This document shows positions 43,839 to 52,294 of a DNA stretch of 64,000 nt, one piece after another. This DNA is from Phycisphaerales bacterium (GTDB lineage Bacteria; Planctomycetota; Phycisphaerae; UBA1845): the NCBI GenBank assembly GCA_020639115.1, contig JACKHG010000007.1, positions 149,450 through 213,449 on the forward strand, read 5' to 3'. Under the pieces are notes generated by a model. That model made no database searches. It was not told where the DNA came from and saw nothing but the letters and a program-made list of their open reading frames with translations. Made by a program: the position numbers and the translations under genes. Positions within the stretch are counted from its first letter, which is position 1, and each line of letters starts with the position of its first letter.

Positions 43839-44372
43839 TCAGTTGAGTGTCACCACCACCTCATACACGTCACCCTCCAGGCGGTATACAAACGTGATCT
43901 CAGCCTCGCAATCGAAGACGAGCCCCTGCTGGAGGATGCGCTGGTTGCCGGTACCGAGTTCCTCGCCGGTGTCGGGATCGCGGAAGACCCCGCCGGTGGT
44001 CGCGACGACCATGCCGTCCACGCAGGGCACCTCGACCGAATCGGTCGATTGGGGCACGAGAACGCCGGTCGAGGCGAGTCCGACGCCGTCCATCAGCAGG
44101 TTGTCGGAGACGAAGAGGGCGTCCGGCGAGAGGTCCGCGCCGTTGGTGGAGACGTAGACATCGGCGAGGACCGCCAAGTCGGTGAGGTTGGCGAAGCGGA
44201 TCGCGACGGAGGGCCCGGGGGTGGGTTGGGGCGTCCCGTTGGTGTCCATGTCGCCGTTGTCGGGCGTGGAGGGCACGACGGTGCATCCCGTACCGAAAAG
44301 GCCCGTGGCGGCGATGAGGCCGGCGAGCACCAGGGTGGCGAGGGCGGTCTGGACGCGGAGGGCAGGGGTCAT
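43839..44372 (-). CDS. Lipoprotein of unknown function
   Basis: This 177-residue protein starts at an ATG at 44372 preceded by GGGAGATC. A lipobox LFGTGC at about residues 25-30 marks it as a lipoprotein. The mature part is acidic and beta-rich with SVAIRFANLTDLAVLADVYVSTNG. The distal FDCEAEITFVYRLEGDVYEVVVTLN ends the protein. No known domain was recognised. It lies 20 nt upstream of the pseudo-hydrolase on the same strand. Confidence 0.65.
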   Translation of the reverse strand: MTPALRVQTALATLVLAGLIAATGLFGTGCTVVPSTPDNGDMDTNGTPQPTPGPSVAIRFANLTDLAVLADVYVSTNGADLSPDALFVSDNLLMDGVGLASTGVLVPQSTDSVEVPCVDGMVVATTGGVFRDPDTGEELGTGNQRILQQGLVFDCEAEITFVYRLEGDVYEVVVTLN

Positions 44373-44634
44373 GAGCGATCTCCCAAAGGGCCCAGGCGAC
44401 GCGGTTTGGCGCCCGGGCGGAACGGGGTGCAAGTCTAGTCGTCGGGAGGGGCGCGCACAACCGCAAGTTCTTCTGGGAGCGTAACTTCGGGGCGTGTGCC
44501 GCCGGCCTGTGTGGTTTGACAGAAGGTGGCTTGGACTTATAATGCTCGGTCCCGAGCGAGTCCCGGACAGGCGGCGGATGGCCCGTAGGTCGTCAGCATG
44601 ACTGGAACCGGATCGGTGGGAGTTTGCGCACAGG
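44373..44634. other. Divergent intergenic region upstream of the ABC ATPase
   Basis: About 260 bases. It contains the consensus promoter at 44516-44543 directed to the ATPase gene. Nothing else is recognised. Confidence 0.4.
44516..44543 (+). promoter_or_regulatory. Consensus sigma-70 promoter
   Basis: A perfect TTGACA (44516-44521) and a perfect TATAAT (44538-44543) are separated by 16 bases. Transcription would start near 44550, about 85 bases before the ABC ATPase start codon. Confidence 0.8.
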
Positions 44635-45771
44635 ATGGCGACGGTCCGACTTGATGACGTCTCGAAGGTCTACCCGGGTAAGCAGGCTGTCAAGGCGGTA
44701 GACAACGTCACGATCCACATCGCCGACCGCGAGTTCCTGGTGCTGGTCGGGCCCTCCGGATGTGGTAAAAGCACCACGCTGCGGATGGTCGCGGGCCTGG
44801 AGGACATCTCCAGCGGCACGATCAGCATCGGCGACAACGTGGTGAACGACGTGGCCCCGAAGGACCGGGACGTCGCGATGGTCTTTCAGAACTACGCCCT
44901 GTACCCGCACATGACGGTGTACAAGAACATGGCGTTTGGCCTGAAGATGCGCAAGGTGCCGAAGGCGGAGATTCACGAGAAGGTGACCCGCGCGGCGAAG
45001 ATGCTCGGAATCGAGCACCTGCTGCAGCGCAAGCCGAAGGCCCTCTCGGGCGGCGAGCGGCAGCGCGTGGCGGTGGGACGGGCGATCGTGCGGACGCCGC
45101 GGGCGTTTCTGTTCGACGAGCCGCTGAGCAACCTGGATGCGCGGTTGCGGATCCAGATGCGTGCGGAACTGAAGAAGCTGCACCGCGAGTTGCAGACCAC
45201 GGCGATCTACGTCACGCACGACCAGGAAGAGGCGATGACGCTGGGCGACCGGATCGCGGTGATGAAGGGCGGGATCGTGCAGCAGTGCGCGAGCCCGGTC
45301 GACGTGTACGAGCGGCCGGCGAACCGGTTCGTGGCGGGGTTCGTGGGCATTCCGCCGATGAACTTCTTCGAGGGCCGGGTGGTCCAGGCCGACGGCCGGT
45401 TGCGGTTCGATACCGGCTACGGCATGCTGGACATCCCGCAGGGCGTTGCGACGGCCCTGGGCAACCGCACGGGCGACGCGCTGGTCTACGGCGCGCGGCC
45501 GGAGGTGTTGACGCTGAACGCGGACCCCGCCGGCGGCGGATTGGATATGAAGGTCACGGTGATCGAGATCCTGGGCAGCGACAAGGACGTCTACCTGGAG
45601 GCCCCGCGGGGCGGCCAGGTTGTCGCGCGCGTGCCCGTGGCGACCCCCGTGACGGAGGGAAGCCGTGTGCTCGTGGGGTTTGATGCCGCGCGGGTGCACC
45701 TGTTCGAGACCGGAGAGACGGGTGTGAACGTCGGTCTGAACGGATATGGAGCCGCTCCCAGTGCGAACTGA
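44635..45771 (+). CDS. Sugar-type ABC transporter ATP-binding protein (UgpC/MalK-like)
   Basis: This 378-residue ATPase energises import of sugars or glycerol phosphate. Walker A GPSGCGKST, Q loop VFQNYALYPHMTVY, signature LSGGERQRVAVGRAI, Walker B AFLFDEPLSNLDARL and the H-loop TAIYVTHDQEEAM are all present. The C-terminal ~130 residues form the OB-type regulatory domain (MNFFEGRVV, VYGARPEVLTL, LVGFDAARVHLFETG). No permease or binding protein is adjacent, so it probably serves several importers, as MsmK-like ATPases do. A strong consensus promoter lies upstream and a terminator downstream. Confidence 0.93.
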   Translation: MATVRLDDVSKVYPGKQAVKAVDNVTIHIADREFLVLVGPSGCGKSTTLRMVAGLEDISSGTISIGDNVVNDVAPKDRDVAMVFQNYALYPHMTVYKNMAFGLKMRKVPKAEIHEKVTRAAKMLGIEHLLQRKPKALSGGERQRVAVGRAIVRTPRAFLFDEPLSNLDARLRIQMRAELKKLHRELQTTAIYVTHDQEEAMTLGDRIAVMKGGIVQQCASPVDVYERPANRFVAGFVGIPPMNFFEGRVVQADGRLRFDTGYGMLDIPQGVATALGNRTGDALVYGARPEVLTLNADPAGGGLDMKVTVIEILGSDKDVYLEAPRGGQVVARVPVATPVTEGSRVLVGFDAARVHLFETGETGVNVGLNGYGAAPSAN

Positions 45772-45816
45772 CCGGTTCGAGCACTGGGCGGTCGTACCAC
45801 CGGCTGGATCACGGAC

Positions 45817-45951
45817 CGCGGGATCCGGCGCGCGCAGGGGAGATCTACCGATGGCGTAGAAGACCCTGTCAGCGAGGTGGCGTTGTCGGTTGGGAAAGTG
45901 GGATCGCGGTTCGCGCCCACTTTTTTGTTTGGGATCGCGGGATCCGGCGCG
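45817..45951. repeat. 16-bp direct repeat in the nusA leader
   Basis: CGCGGGATCCGGCGCG occurs exactly at 45817-45832 and 45936-45951, on either side of the terminator. It could be a binding site or a duplication. No RNA gene is seen. The nusA start is at 46029. Confidence 0.5.
45895..45926 (+). terminator. Intrinsic terminator before nusA
   Basis: AAAGTGGG AT CGCG, a short loop, then CGCG CCCACTTTTTT gives a stem of about 11 pairs followed by a T run at 45920-45926. It lies between the ABC ATPase and nusA genes and likely ends ATPase transcription or acts as a nusA leader attenuator. Confidence 0.75.
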
Positions 45952-46028
45952 AGCCGTGATGCCGCTGCACATTGCGGGCGGGTGTGGACGCCGGGGTTCC
46001 ACACGACAATTTGAAAGGCACTGGGGCC

Positions 46029-47561
46029 ATGAACAGTCAGGAATTGCTGAAGGTCGTCGACCACATCAGCCGCGAAAAGAACATCGACAAGTTCCTCGTC
46101 TTCGAGGACCTGGAGATGGCCATGCTGTCCGCGGTACGCAAGGCGTACGGCGCGATGGAGGACGTGACGGTCAAGATCGACCGGCTGACGGGCGAGATCG
46201 AGGCGCGACTCAACGGCGAGGCCATCTCCATGCTCGACCTGGGCCGCATCCCCGCCCAGACCGCCAAGCAGGTGATGATCCAGAAGATCCGCGAGGCGGA
46301 GCGGGACAGCATCTTCGAGGAATTCGCCGAACGCGTCGGGCAGATCGTGACGGGCACCGTGTCGCGCATCGAGCGCGGAGCGATCTCCGTGAACCTCGGC
46401 CGCGCCGAGGGCTTCCTGCCGCGCAGCGAGCAGATCCCCGGCGAGACGCACCACCCCGGCGAGCGCATCCGGGCGATGATCCTCGACGTCCGGGAAATGC
46501 CCCACGAGGTGCGTATCGTGCTGACCCGCACCCACCCCGACTACATCCGCCGCCTGTTCGACCTGGAAGTGCCCGAAGTGGGCGAACGCATCATCGAGAT
46601 CAAGGCGCTGGCCCGCGAGGCCGGCTACCGCACCAAGATTGCGGTAACCAGCATCGACGCGAAGGTGGACGCGGTCGGCGCGTGCGTGGGCGTGCGCGGC
46701 AGCCGCATCCGCAACATCGTCGACGAGCTGGGCGGCGAGAAAATCGACATCGTCCGCTGGAACGAGTCGTCGCAGGTGCTCATCACCAACGCGCTCAAGC
46801 CGGCGGAAGTGCAGGAAACGGCGCTGTGCTTCGAGCTGGGCCGCGCCACCGTCGTGGTCGCCGAGGACCAGCTCTCGCTGGCGATCGGCAAACGCGGCCA
46901 GAACGTGCGCCTCGCGGCGCGCCTGACCGGTTGGGATATCGAAATCGTCACGCCGGTCGACTACAACAAGTCGCTCGACGACATGGAGAAGGTGCTCCGC
47001 GAGATCGAGGGCATCACCGACATGATGCTCGACCGCCTCGTGGCCATGGGCATCATCGCGCTCGCCGACATCGAGGAGGTCGGCACCGAACCGCTCGTCG
47101 CGGAACTGGAAATCGACGAGGAGTTCGCCGGCCGCATCGTGGCCATCGCCGCCGAGCAGGCCAAGCGGCTCGAGGCGGAGGCCGCAGCCGAGAAGGAACT
47201 GGCGGCTGCCCGGCAGGCCGAGCGTGAAGCCGAGGAGGCTGCCGAGATGGCGGCGGCGGCCGCCGCCCTGGGCATCGGCGGCGATGAACCTTCGAGCGAG
47301 GGCGAGCCGGCAGCCGACAGTGATGTGACTGACAGCGATACGGTTGACAGCGCAGCAGTTGCGGGCGCGGCGGCGGAAGGCGAAGCCTCCGACGTGGCAG
47401 CCGAGAGCATGGCCCACGACGCCGCGGTGGCGCATGATGCCGCCGAGTCCGCCGCGAACGTGTCGGTGGGTGGTGAAACCGAGTCGGAGCAGGCGACAGA
47501 AACCCCGCCGGCCGCCGCGGCTGAGCCCGCGGACGACCTTTCGGAAGTACGTGAGTCTTAG
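46029..47561 (+). CDS. nusA: Transcription termination/antitermination protein NusA
   Basis: NusA binds RNA polymerase and RNA to control pausing, termination and antitermination. The protein has 510 residues from an ATG at 46029. It shows the N-terminal polymerase-binding domain (1-120, ELLKVVDHISREKNIDKFL), the S1 domain (~130-200), KH1 (GACVGVRGSRIRNIVDELGG) and KH2 (LAIGKRGQNVRLAARLTGW). A helix-hairpin-helix segment (MLDRLVAMGIIALADIEEVG) follows. The last ~120 residues are Ala/Glu-rich and low complexity, longer than in E. coli. The gene starts the nusA-infB-rbfA translation/transcription operon. No rimP gene precedes it. Confidence 0.95.
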   Translation: MNSQELLKVVDHISREKNIDKFLVFEDLEMAMLSAVRKAYGAMEDVTVKIDRLTGEIEARLNGEAISMLDLGRIPAQTAKQVMIQKIREAERDSIFEEFAERVGQIVTGTVSRIERGAISVNLGRAEGFLPRSEQIPGETHHPGERIRAMILDVREMPHEVRIVLTRTHPDYIRRLFDLEVPEVGERIIEIKALAREAGYRTKIAVTSIDAKVDAVGACVGVRGSRIRNIVDELGGEKIDIVRWNESSQVLITNALKPAEVQETALCFELGRATVVVAEDQLSLAIGKRGQNVRLAARLTGWDIEIVTPVDYNKSLDDMEKVLREIEGITDMMLDRLVAMGIIALADIEEVGTEPLVAELEIDEEFAGRIVAIAAEQAKRLEAEAAAEKELAAARQAEREAEEAAEMAAAAAALGIGGDEPSSEGEPAADSDVTDSDTVDSAAVAGAAAEGEASDVAAESMAHDAAVAHDAAESAANVSVGGETESEQATETPPAAAAEPADDLSEVRES

Positions 47562-47618
47562 AGGGGAAAATCGCGCCAGCGGTGGTGCGGCTCTGCCGGG
47601 ACAGATTGGAGAAGACCT

Positions 47619-50390
47619 TTGGCTGAAAAAATGCGCGTTCACATTCTGGCGAAGGCGCTCAACGTCACCAGCAAGGACATCCTGGACAAGTGCCAGGCTG
47701 AGGGGATCGACGTCAAGAACCACATGTCCACGCTAGGTCCGGGGCTGGAAGCCACCGTGCGCGAATGGTTCAGCGAAGGAGCGCATGTCACCGCGGTCGA
47801 GACGGCCCGCCCGGTCGACCTGGCCACGGCGCGCAAGAAGCGCAAGGCCCGCCGCAAGACCACCGAGACGAAGGCCCCCACGAAGGACCAGGAGGCCGTC
47901 GCGCCGGAGGAGGAAGGTGCCGGCGTCGCGGTCGCCGAAATGGACGAGTCGCTCTCGACCACCGCGGAGGCTGCGCAGGTCGAGACGGAGACCGAGGCTG
48001 AAGCGGAAGCACCCGCCACCCGCGCGGAAGCGCCCGCGGTGGAGGAGGCGGAAGCGAAACCAGCCCCCGCGCCGAGCGTCGAAAAGGCAGAGCCCGTGGT
48101 GACGGCGGAAACGCCGGTGGCTGCCGAGCCGCCGGTTGTCGCCGAGCCGCCCGTGGTGCCGGAGCAGCCCGTGGCGGAAGCGCCGCAGGAGGAGGCTGTC
48201 GCCGAAGTGGTCAAGCCCGCCGGCCCGCAGAACGTGCCGGCGCCGGCGAAGCTGAGCGGGCCGCGCGTGGTGCGCTACGAGGCGCCCGAGGAATACACGA
48301 TTCCCCGCCGCGGGCCGCGGCGGCGTCCTGGGGATTCCCCCATAGAGGCGCCGGCGCCCGAGGGGGGCGAAGCGCCCTCGGACCGGGGTGGCAAGGGCCG
48401 CCGCCGGGGCGGCGGTGGCGCCGAGAAGTCCGGCGGGAAACGCAGCGGCCGGCAGTCGGCGCGCTCGTACCTCGATTCGGGCGAGCGGCTCCGCGAATGG
48501 AACGACCAGGACCTGGCCGAGCGGCGGGCGCGGTTGCGCGACGCGACGGGCCGGCGGACGGTTTCGCGGCGGGCCGCGACGCGCAAGGGCGGCGGCGGTC
48601 CGATGCAGTCGGCGCCGATCACCCAGGCGACGGTCGAGGAGCCGATCATGGTGAAGCAGCTCTGCGCCGCCATCGGCATCCCCTTCCAGCGCATGTTCCC
48701 GGTGCTGCACAAGGAGCATGGGCTGATGCTCACGCCCACCAGCGCCATTTCCAAGGACGTCGCCGAGCTGATTGCCGCGCACTTCGGCGTGGAGCTGACC
48801 GTGGTCGAAGCCAAACTCGCGCTGGACCGCTTGCGGGAGGAGCACGCCGCGCTGGAACGCACCAACCTCAAGCAGCGTCCCCCGATCGTGACCGTGCTGG
48901 GGCACGTGGACCACGGCAAGACGAGCCTGCTCGACTTCATCCGCCGGGCACGCGTGGCCAAGCACGAGGATGGGGGTATTACCCAGCACATCAGCTCGTA
49001 CCACTTCAAGAAGGGCAAGGTCGCGGTGACCTTCCTGGACACGCCGGGCCACGAGGCCTTCACCGCGCTGCGCGCCCGCGGGGCGCAGCTCACCGACGTG
49101 GTCGTGCTCGTCGTGGCGGCCGACGACGGCGTGATGCCCCAGACGATCGAAGCCATCAACCACGCGAAGGCGGCGGGCGTGCCGGTCGTGGTGGCGCTCA
49201 ACAAGATCGACCTGGGCACGCAGAACGTGCAGAAAATCTACGGCCAGCTCACCGAGCACGGCTTGACCCCGAGCGGTGACTGGGGCGGCGACACGGACGT
49301 GGTGCACACGTCGGCGGCGACCGGCGAGGGCATCGACACGCTGCTCGAACTGCTCTCCACGCTGGCCGAGCTGCACGAGTACAAGGCCGATCCGACGGTC
49401 CCGGCGACGGGCACCGTGGTCGAGGCGGAGAGCCGCCAGGGCGTCGGCGCCGTGCTGCAGGTCATCGTGCGCGAGGGCATGCTCAAGGTCGGCGACGTGG
49501 TGGTGTGCGGCAACTCCTTCGGGAAGGTGCGGGCGCTCCACGACGACACCGGCAAGAGCGTGCGCAAGGTCGGGCCGGCGATGCCGGCGGAGATCTGGGG
49601 CATGAACGAGGTCCCGTCTGCGGGCGACCACTTCTACAAGGTGGACAACATGCAGCGGGCCAAGGAGATCGCCGAGGAGGTCCGCAACCTGCGGCGCACG
49701 GACGCGCAGTCGTCGATCAAGAAGGCACGCAGCCTCGACGACCTGGTCAAGCAGCGCAACGAGGCCGACGTCGCCGACCTGAACGTGATCATCAAGGGCG
49801 ACGTGGACGGCTCGGTGAGCGTGCTGAGTTCCACCCTGGCGAAATTCCCCAGCGACGAGGTGAAGCTGAACGTGCTCCACGCCGGCATCGGCGCGGTGAC
49901 CGACAGCGACGTCCACCTCGCGGACGCGTCCAACGCGATCATCATCGCCTACCGGGTCACGGCGCCGGGCAAGACCCGGCGGCTCGCCGAGGAAAAGGGC
50001 GTGGACATCCGCCCCTACAAGGTGATCTACGACGTCACCGACGACATCAAGAAGGCGCTGGAAGGGCTGCTGGCGCCGGACGAGATTTCCGAGCAGCGCG
50101 GCACCGCGGAGGTGCGCGAGGTGTTCCGCATCACCAAGGTGGGCCTGGTCGCGGGCTGCTACGTCCGCGAGGGCACGCTGGTGAACAACCACGTCGTGCG
50201 CGTCGTGCGGCAGGGCGCGGTCGTGCGGGACAACGCCAAGTTCGATTCGCTCAAGCGGTTCAAGGACGATGTACGCGAGGTCCGCGCCGGCATGGAGTGC
50301 GGCATCCGCCTGGCGGGATTCGACGATATCAAGGTGGGCGACATGATCGAGACGTTCGAGATCATCAAGGTCGCCCGGACCCTGGATTAG
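47619..50390 (+). CDS. infB: Translation initiation factor IF-2
   Basis: This GTPase places initiator tRNA on the 30S subunit. The length is 923 residues from a TTG at 47619, with GGAG about 8 bases upstream; Met5 lacks such support. The N-terminus carries an IF2_N domain (MRVHILAKALNVTSKDIL) and a long Ala/Glu/Pro-rich linker with RGPRRR and KGRRRGGGG basic patches. The G domain motifs are GHVDHGKTSLLDFIRR (G1), DTPGHEAF (G3) and NKIDLG (G4). Domains II to IV follow through to the end (IRLAGFDDIKVGDMIETFEI). It is 57 nt after nusA. Confidence 0.97.
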   Translation: MAEKMRVHILAKALNVTSKDILDKCQAEGIDVKNHMSTLGPGLEATVREWFSEGAHVTAVETARPVDLATARKKRKARRKTTETKAPTKDQEAVAPEEEGAGVAVAEMDESLSTTAEAAQVETETEAEAEAPATRAEAPAVEEAEAKPAPAPSVEKAEPVVTAETPVAAEPPVVAEPPVVPEQPVAEAPQEEAVAEVVKPAGPQNVPAPAKLSGPRVVRYEAPEEYTIPRRGPRRRPGDSPIEAPAPEGGEAPSDRGGKGRRRGGGGAEKSGGKRSGRQSARSYLDSGERLREWNDQDLAERRARLRDATGRRTVSRRAATRKGGGGPMQSAPITQATVEEPIMVKQLCAAIGIPFQRMFPVLHKEHGLMLTPTSAISKDVAELIAAHFGVELTVVEAKLALDRLREEHAALERTNLKQRPPIVTVLGHVDHGKTSLLDFIRRARVAKHEDGGITQHISSYHFKKGKVAVTFLDTPGHEAFTALRARGAQLTDVVVLVVAADDGVMPQTIEAINHAKAAGVPVVVALNKIDLGTQNVQKIYGQLTEHGLTPSGDWGGDTDVVHTSAATGEGIDTLLELLSTLAELHEYKADPTVPATGTVVEAESRQGVGAVLQVIVREGMLKVGDVVVCGNSFGKVRALHDDTGKSVRKVGPAMPAEIWGMNEVPSAGDHFYKVDNMQRAKEIAEEVRNLRRTDAQSSIKKARSLDDLVKQRNEADVADLNVIIKGDVDGSVSVLSSTLAKFPSDEVKLNVLHAGIGAVTDSDVHLADASNAIIIAYRVTAPGKTRRLAEEKGVDIRPYKVIYDVTDDIKKALEGLLAPDEISEQRGTAEVREVFRITKVGLVAGCYVREGTLVNNHVVRVVRQGAVVRDNAKFDSLKRFKDDVREVRAGMECGIRLAGFDDIKVGDMIETFEIIKVARTLD

Positions 50391-50432
50391 CCCAGCGCCG
50401 ACAGCCGCAGCGCGACACGATCGAGAGGGCGC

Positions 50433-51566
50433 ATGATCGAGTTCAAGGGTGAGTGCGGGCACCTGATCCGGGCGCGCGACGAGGACGCCGGCAAGGTGGT
50501 GCGCTGCAGCTACTGCGGACGCGAGGCGGTCGTGGCCCGTCCGCCCACCGACGACGAGGGCGAGAATCTGCTGGACGCCGTGGAGCAGACCGGCGTGTTC
50601 GACGCCGACGCGACGCGGGCCGTGCGCAAGTCGCACAAGCGGCGCAAGCGCGCGGAAAAACGTCTGGCGCAGGGAAAATCCGCCACGGTCGATCCCTTCG
50701 CGGTCATCCTGAAGATGACCTACGTCGCGGTGATCATCGTGATCGGGGCGGTCGTCTGGAAGTACGTGCCGGGGCTGTACCAGCAACTCGCCGGCGCCTC
50801 GCCGACGCCGACGCCGACAGCGGTCGCGGAGGCGACGCCGCCGCCCGCGGCGACGCCGGGGCCGGTGCACCCCACCGAGCTGACCGAGCGGCGCGGCCTG
50901 CTCACAGCCTCGCTGGAGATTCACCCGGACGGAGCGTACGTCGCCAGCGTGCCCGCCGGCGGGCTCGTGCTGCACCTGGCCGAGGGCGGCGCCGTCGACG
51001 CGGTCTTCAACCGCGACGACGCGCAGACCGACCTGCGGACCAACGCGCTGCTCAAGCTGAATCCCGGCCGGCACACGATCGCGGTCGCCGTGCGGATCAA
51101 CGACCCGCTCCTGATGCGCATGCCGGGATACCCCGATCTGCGCCGGGCGCTGGAGAGCAGCGACAGCACGAGCGAGTCCGAAAAACGGCTCGCGTCGTGG
51201 CTGCTGCCCGACGACGACGTGACCGCGCGAACCGTGCGGATTGGCAAGTACCGCTACGTCGCGCGGGTCTACGACGTGGATGTCCGCGGCGGCTGGGTGG
51301 GCGTCACCGCCCTGTTCCTGCCGCGCGAACCGCTCGGCGACCTGATGACGTTCCTGCCCACCGGGCGGGTGTACGGCTTCGATACGGCGAACGTCGAGCG
51401 CGAGCTGACGTTCTACCGCGTGCCCGCGGAGGATCGGCCCCTGCTGCTCGACGCGCTCGCCCGCGTCGGCCGCATGGCCTACCGGCCCGCCGAGGACAAG
51501 CCGTACCGGATGTTCCAGATCGACCCGGTGGACGGGGCGGTGACGACGGATTCGCTGGGCTTCTGA
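50433..51566 (+). CDS. Zinc-ribbon, single-pass membrane protein of unknown function
   Basis: This 377-residue protein has an N-terminal zinc ribbon (CGHLIRARDEDAGKVVRCSYCG, with cysteines at about 8, 25 and 28; one ligand could be His10). A basic stretch (SHKRRKRAEKRLAQGKS) follows, with one transmembrane helix at about 95-114 (TYVAVIIVIGAVVWKYVPGL). A Pro/Thr-rich linker leads to a C-terminal domain of about 220 residues with no recognised family. It lies between infB and the ylxP-like gene, where a plain nusA-infB-rbfA operon would have nothing. The stop of this gene is 11 bases before the next start. Function unknown. Confidence 0.7.
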   Translation: MIEFKGECGHLIRARDEDAGKVVRCSYCGREAVVARPPTDDEGENLLDAVEQTGVFDADATRAVRKSHKRRKRAEKRLAQGKSATVDPFAVILKMTYVAVIIVIGAVVWKYVPGLYQQLAGASPTPTPTAVAEATPPPAATPGPVHPTELTERRGLLTASLEIHPDGAYVASVPAGGLVLHLAEGGAVDAVFNRDDAQTDLRTNALLKLNPGRHTIAVAVRINDPLLMRMPGYPDLRRALESSDSTSESEKRLASWLLPDDDVTARTVRIGKYRYVARVYDVDVRGGWVGVTALFLPREPLGDLMTFLPTGRVYGFDTANVERELTFYRVPAEDRPLLLDALARVGRMAYRPAEDKPYRMFQIDPVDGAVTTDSLGF

Positions 51567-51577
51567 AGCGACGCGCG

Positions 51578-51865
51578 ATGGCGGCGCATGTGGGTGTGTT
51601 GACGATCGAGCTGGCCCTGTACGAGGCGGCGTCGCTCAAGGACAAGCGGCGCGTGCTCAAGAGCCTCAAGGACCGGATGCGGGCGCAGTTCAACGCCGCG
51701 GTCGCCGAGGTGGATAACCAGGACGCCCGGCAGCGGGCGACCCTCGCGGTCGCGATGGTCTCCGCGGATCCGCGGCATCTGCACAGCCACCTCGACCAGG
51801 CGGTCGATTTTGTGCGGACCTGCGGCGGCGCGTCGCTCGTGGGGTATGAAAAAGAGGTTCTGTAG
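51578..51865 (+). CDS. DUF503 family protein (YlxP-like)
   Basis: This 95-residue protein is encoded by a short ORF from ATG 51578. HVGVLTIELALYEAASLKDKR, then LKDRMRAQFNAAVAEVDNQD and ATLAVAMVSADPRHLHSHLDQ, are typical of DUF503/YlxP, which in Bacillus lies between infB and rbfA. The position between infB and rbfA here supports the call. Its biochemical role is not established. rbfA begins 9 bases after the stop. Confidence 0.9.
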   Translation: MAAHVGVLTIELALYEAASLKDKRRVLKSLKDRMRAQFNAAVAEVDNQDARQRATLAVAMVSADPRHLHSHLDQAVDFVRTCGGASLVGYEKEVL

Positions 51866-51874
51866 GCAACAGGC

Positions 51875-52294
51875 ATGAAGTCGTTTCGACCGGACAAGGT
51901 GGCCAGCGTCATTCGCGAAATCGTCGGCGGCATGATCGCCGACAAGCTGCAGGACCCGCGCATCAGCCGCTTCGCCAGCGTCACCCGCGTCGAGGTGTCC
52001 GGCGACCTGCAGAACGCCAAGGTCTACGTCAGCGTGATGGGCACCGAGGCCGAACAACGCAACACGTTCCGCGGACTCGACCACGCCCGCGGACGCATCC
52101 AGCGCGCCGTGGCCAAGGGCATCTCCGCCCGCGTCTGCCCCCAGGTGCGCTTCGTGCCCGACGGCTCGATCAAGAAGGCCCAGGAGATTATCCGCATCAT
52201 CGACGAGAGCCTGCCGCCCGCACCCGAGGCGGTGGACTCCTTCGAACCGGACGACGACGTGGACCAGTGGCCCAGCGACGGAGTGGGTGGATGA
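51875..52294 (+). CDS. rbfA: 30S ribosome-binding factor A
   Basis: RbfA assists maturation of the 30S subunit. The protein has 139 residues, with the KH-like RbfA core: RPDKVASVIREIVGGMIADKLQDPRIS, VTRVEVSGDLQNAKVYVSVMG and VRFVPDGSIKKAQEIIRIIDE. The C-terminal tail is acidic. The ATGA overlap with the next gene shows translational coupling. Size and location within nusA-infB-rbfA confirm the call. Confidence 0.95.
   Translation: MKSFRPDKVASVIREIVGGMIADKLQDPRISRFASVTRVEVSGDLQNAKVYVSVMGTEAEQRNTFRGLDHARGRIQRAVAKGISARVCPQVRFVPDGSIKKAQEIIRIIDESLPPAPEAVDSFEPDDDVDQWPSDGVGG

Noticed and set aside
45801..45812. CGGCTGGATCAC, a match to the 3' end of 16S rRNA
   Set aside because: Only 12 bases match and no other rRNA sequence is present; chance in GC-rich DNA is likely.
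45591..51074. Long minus-strand frames opposite ugpC, nusA and infB
   Set aside because: They are shadows of the strongly conserved plus-strand genes and lack any recognisable domain.
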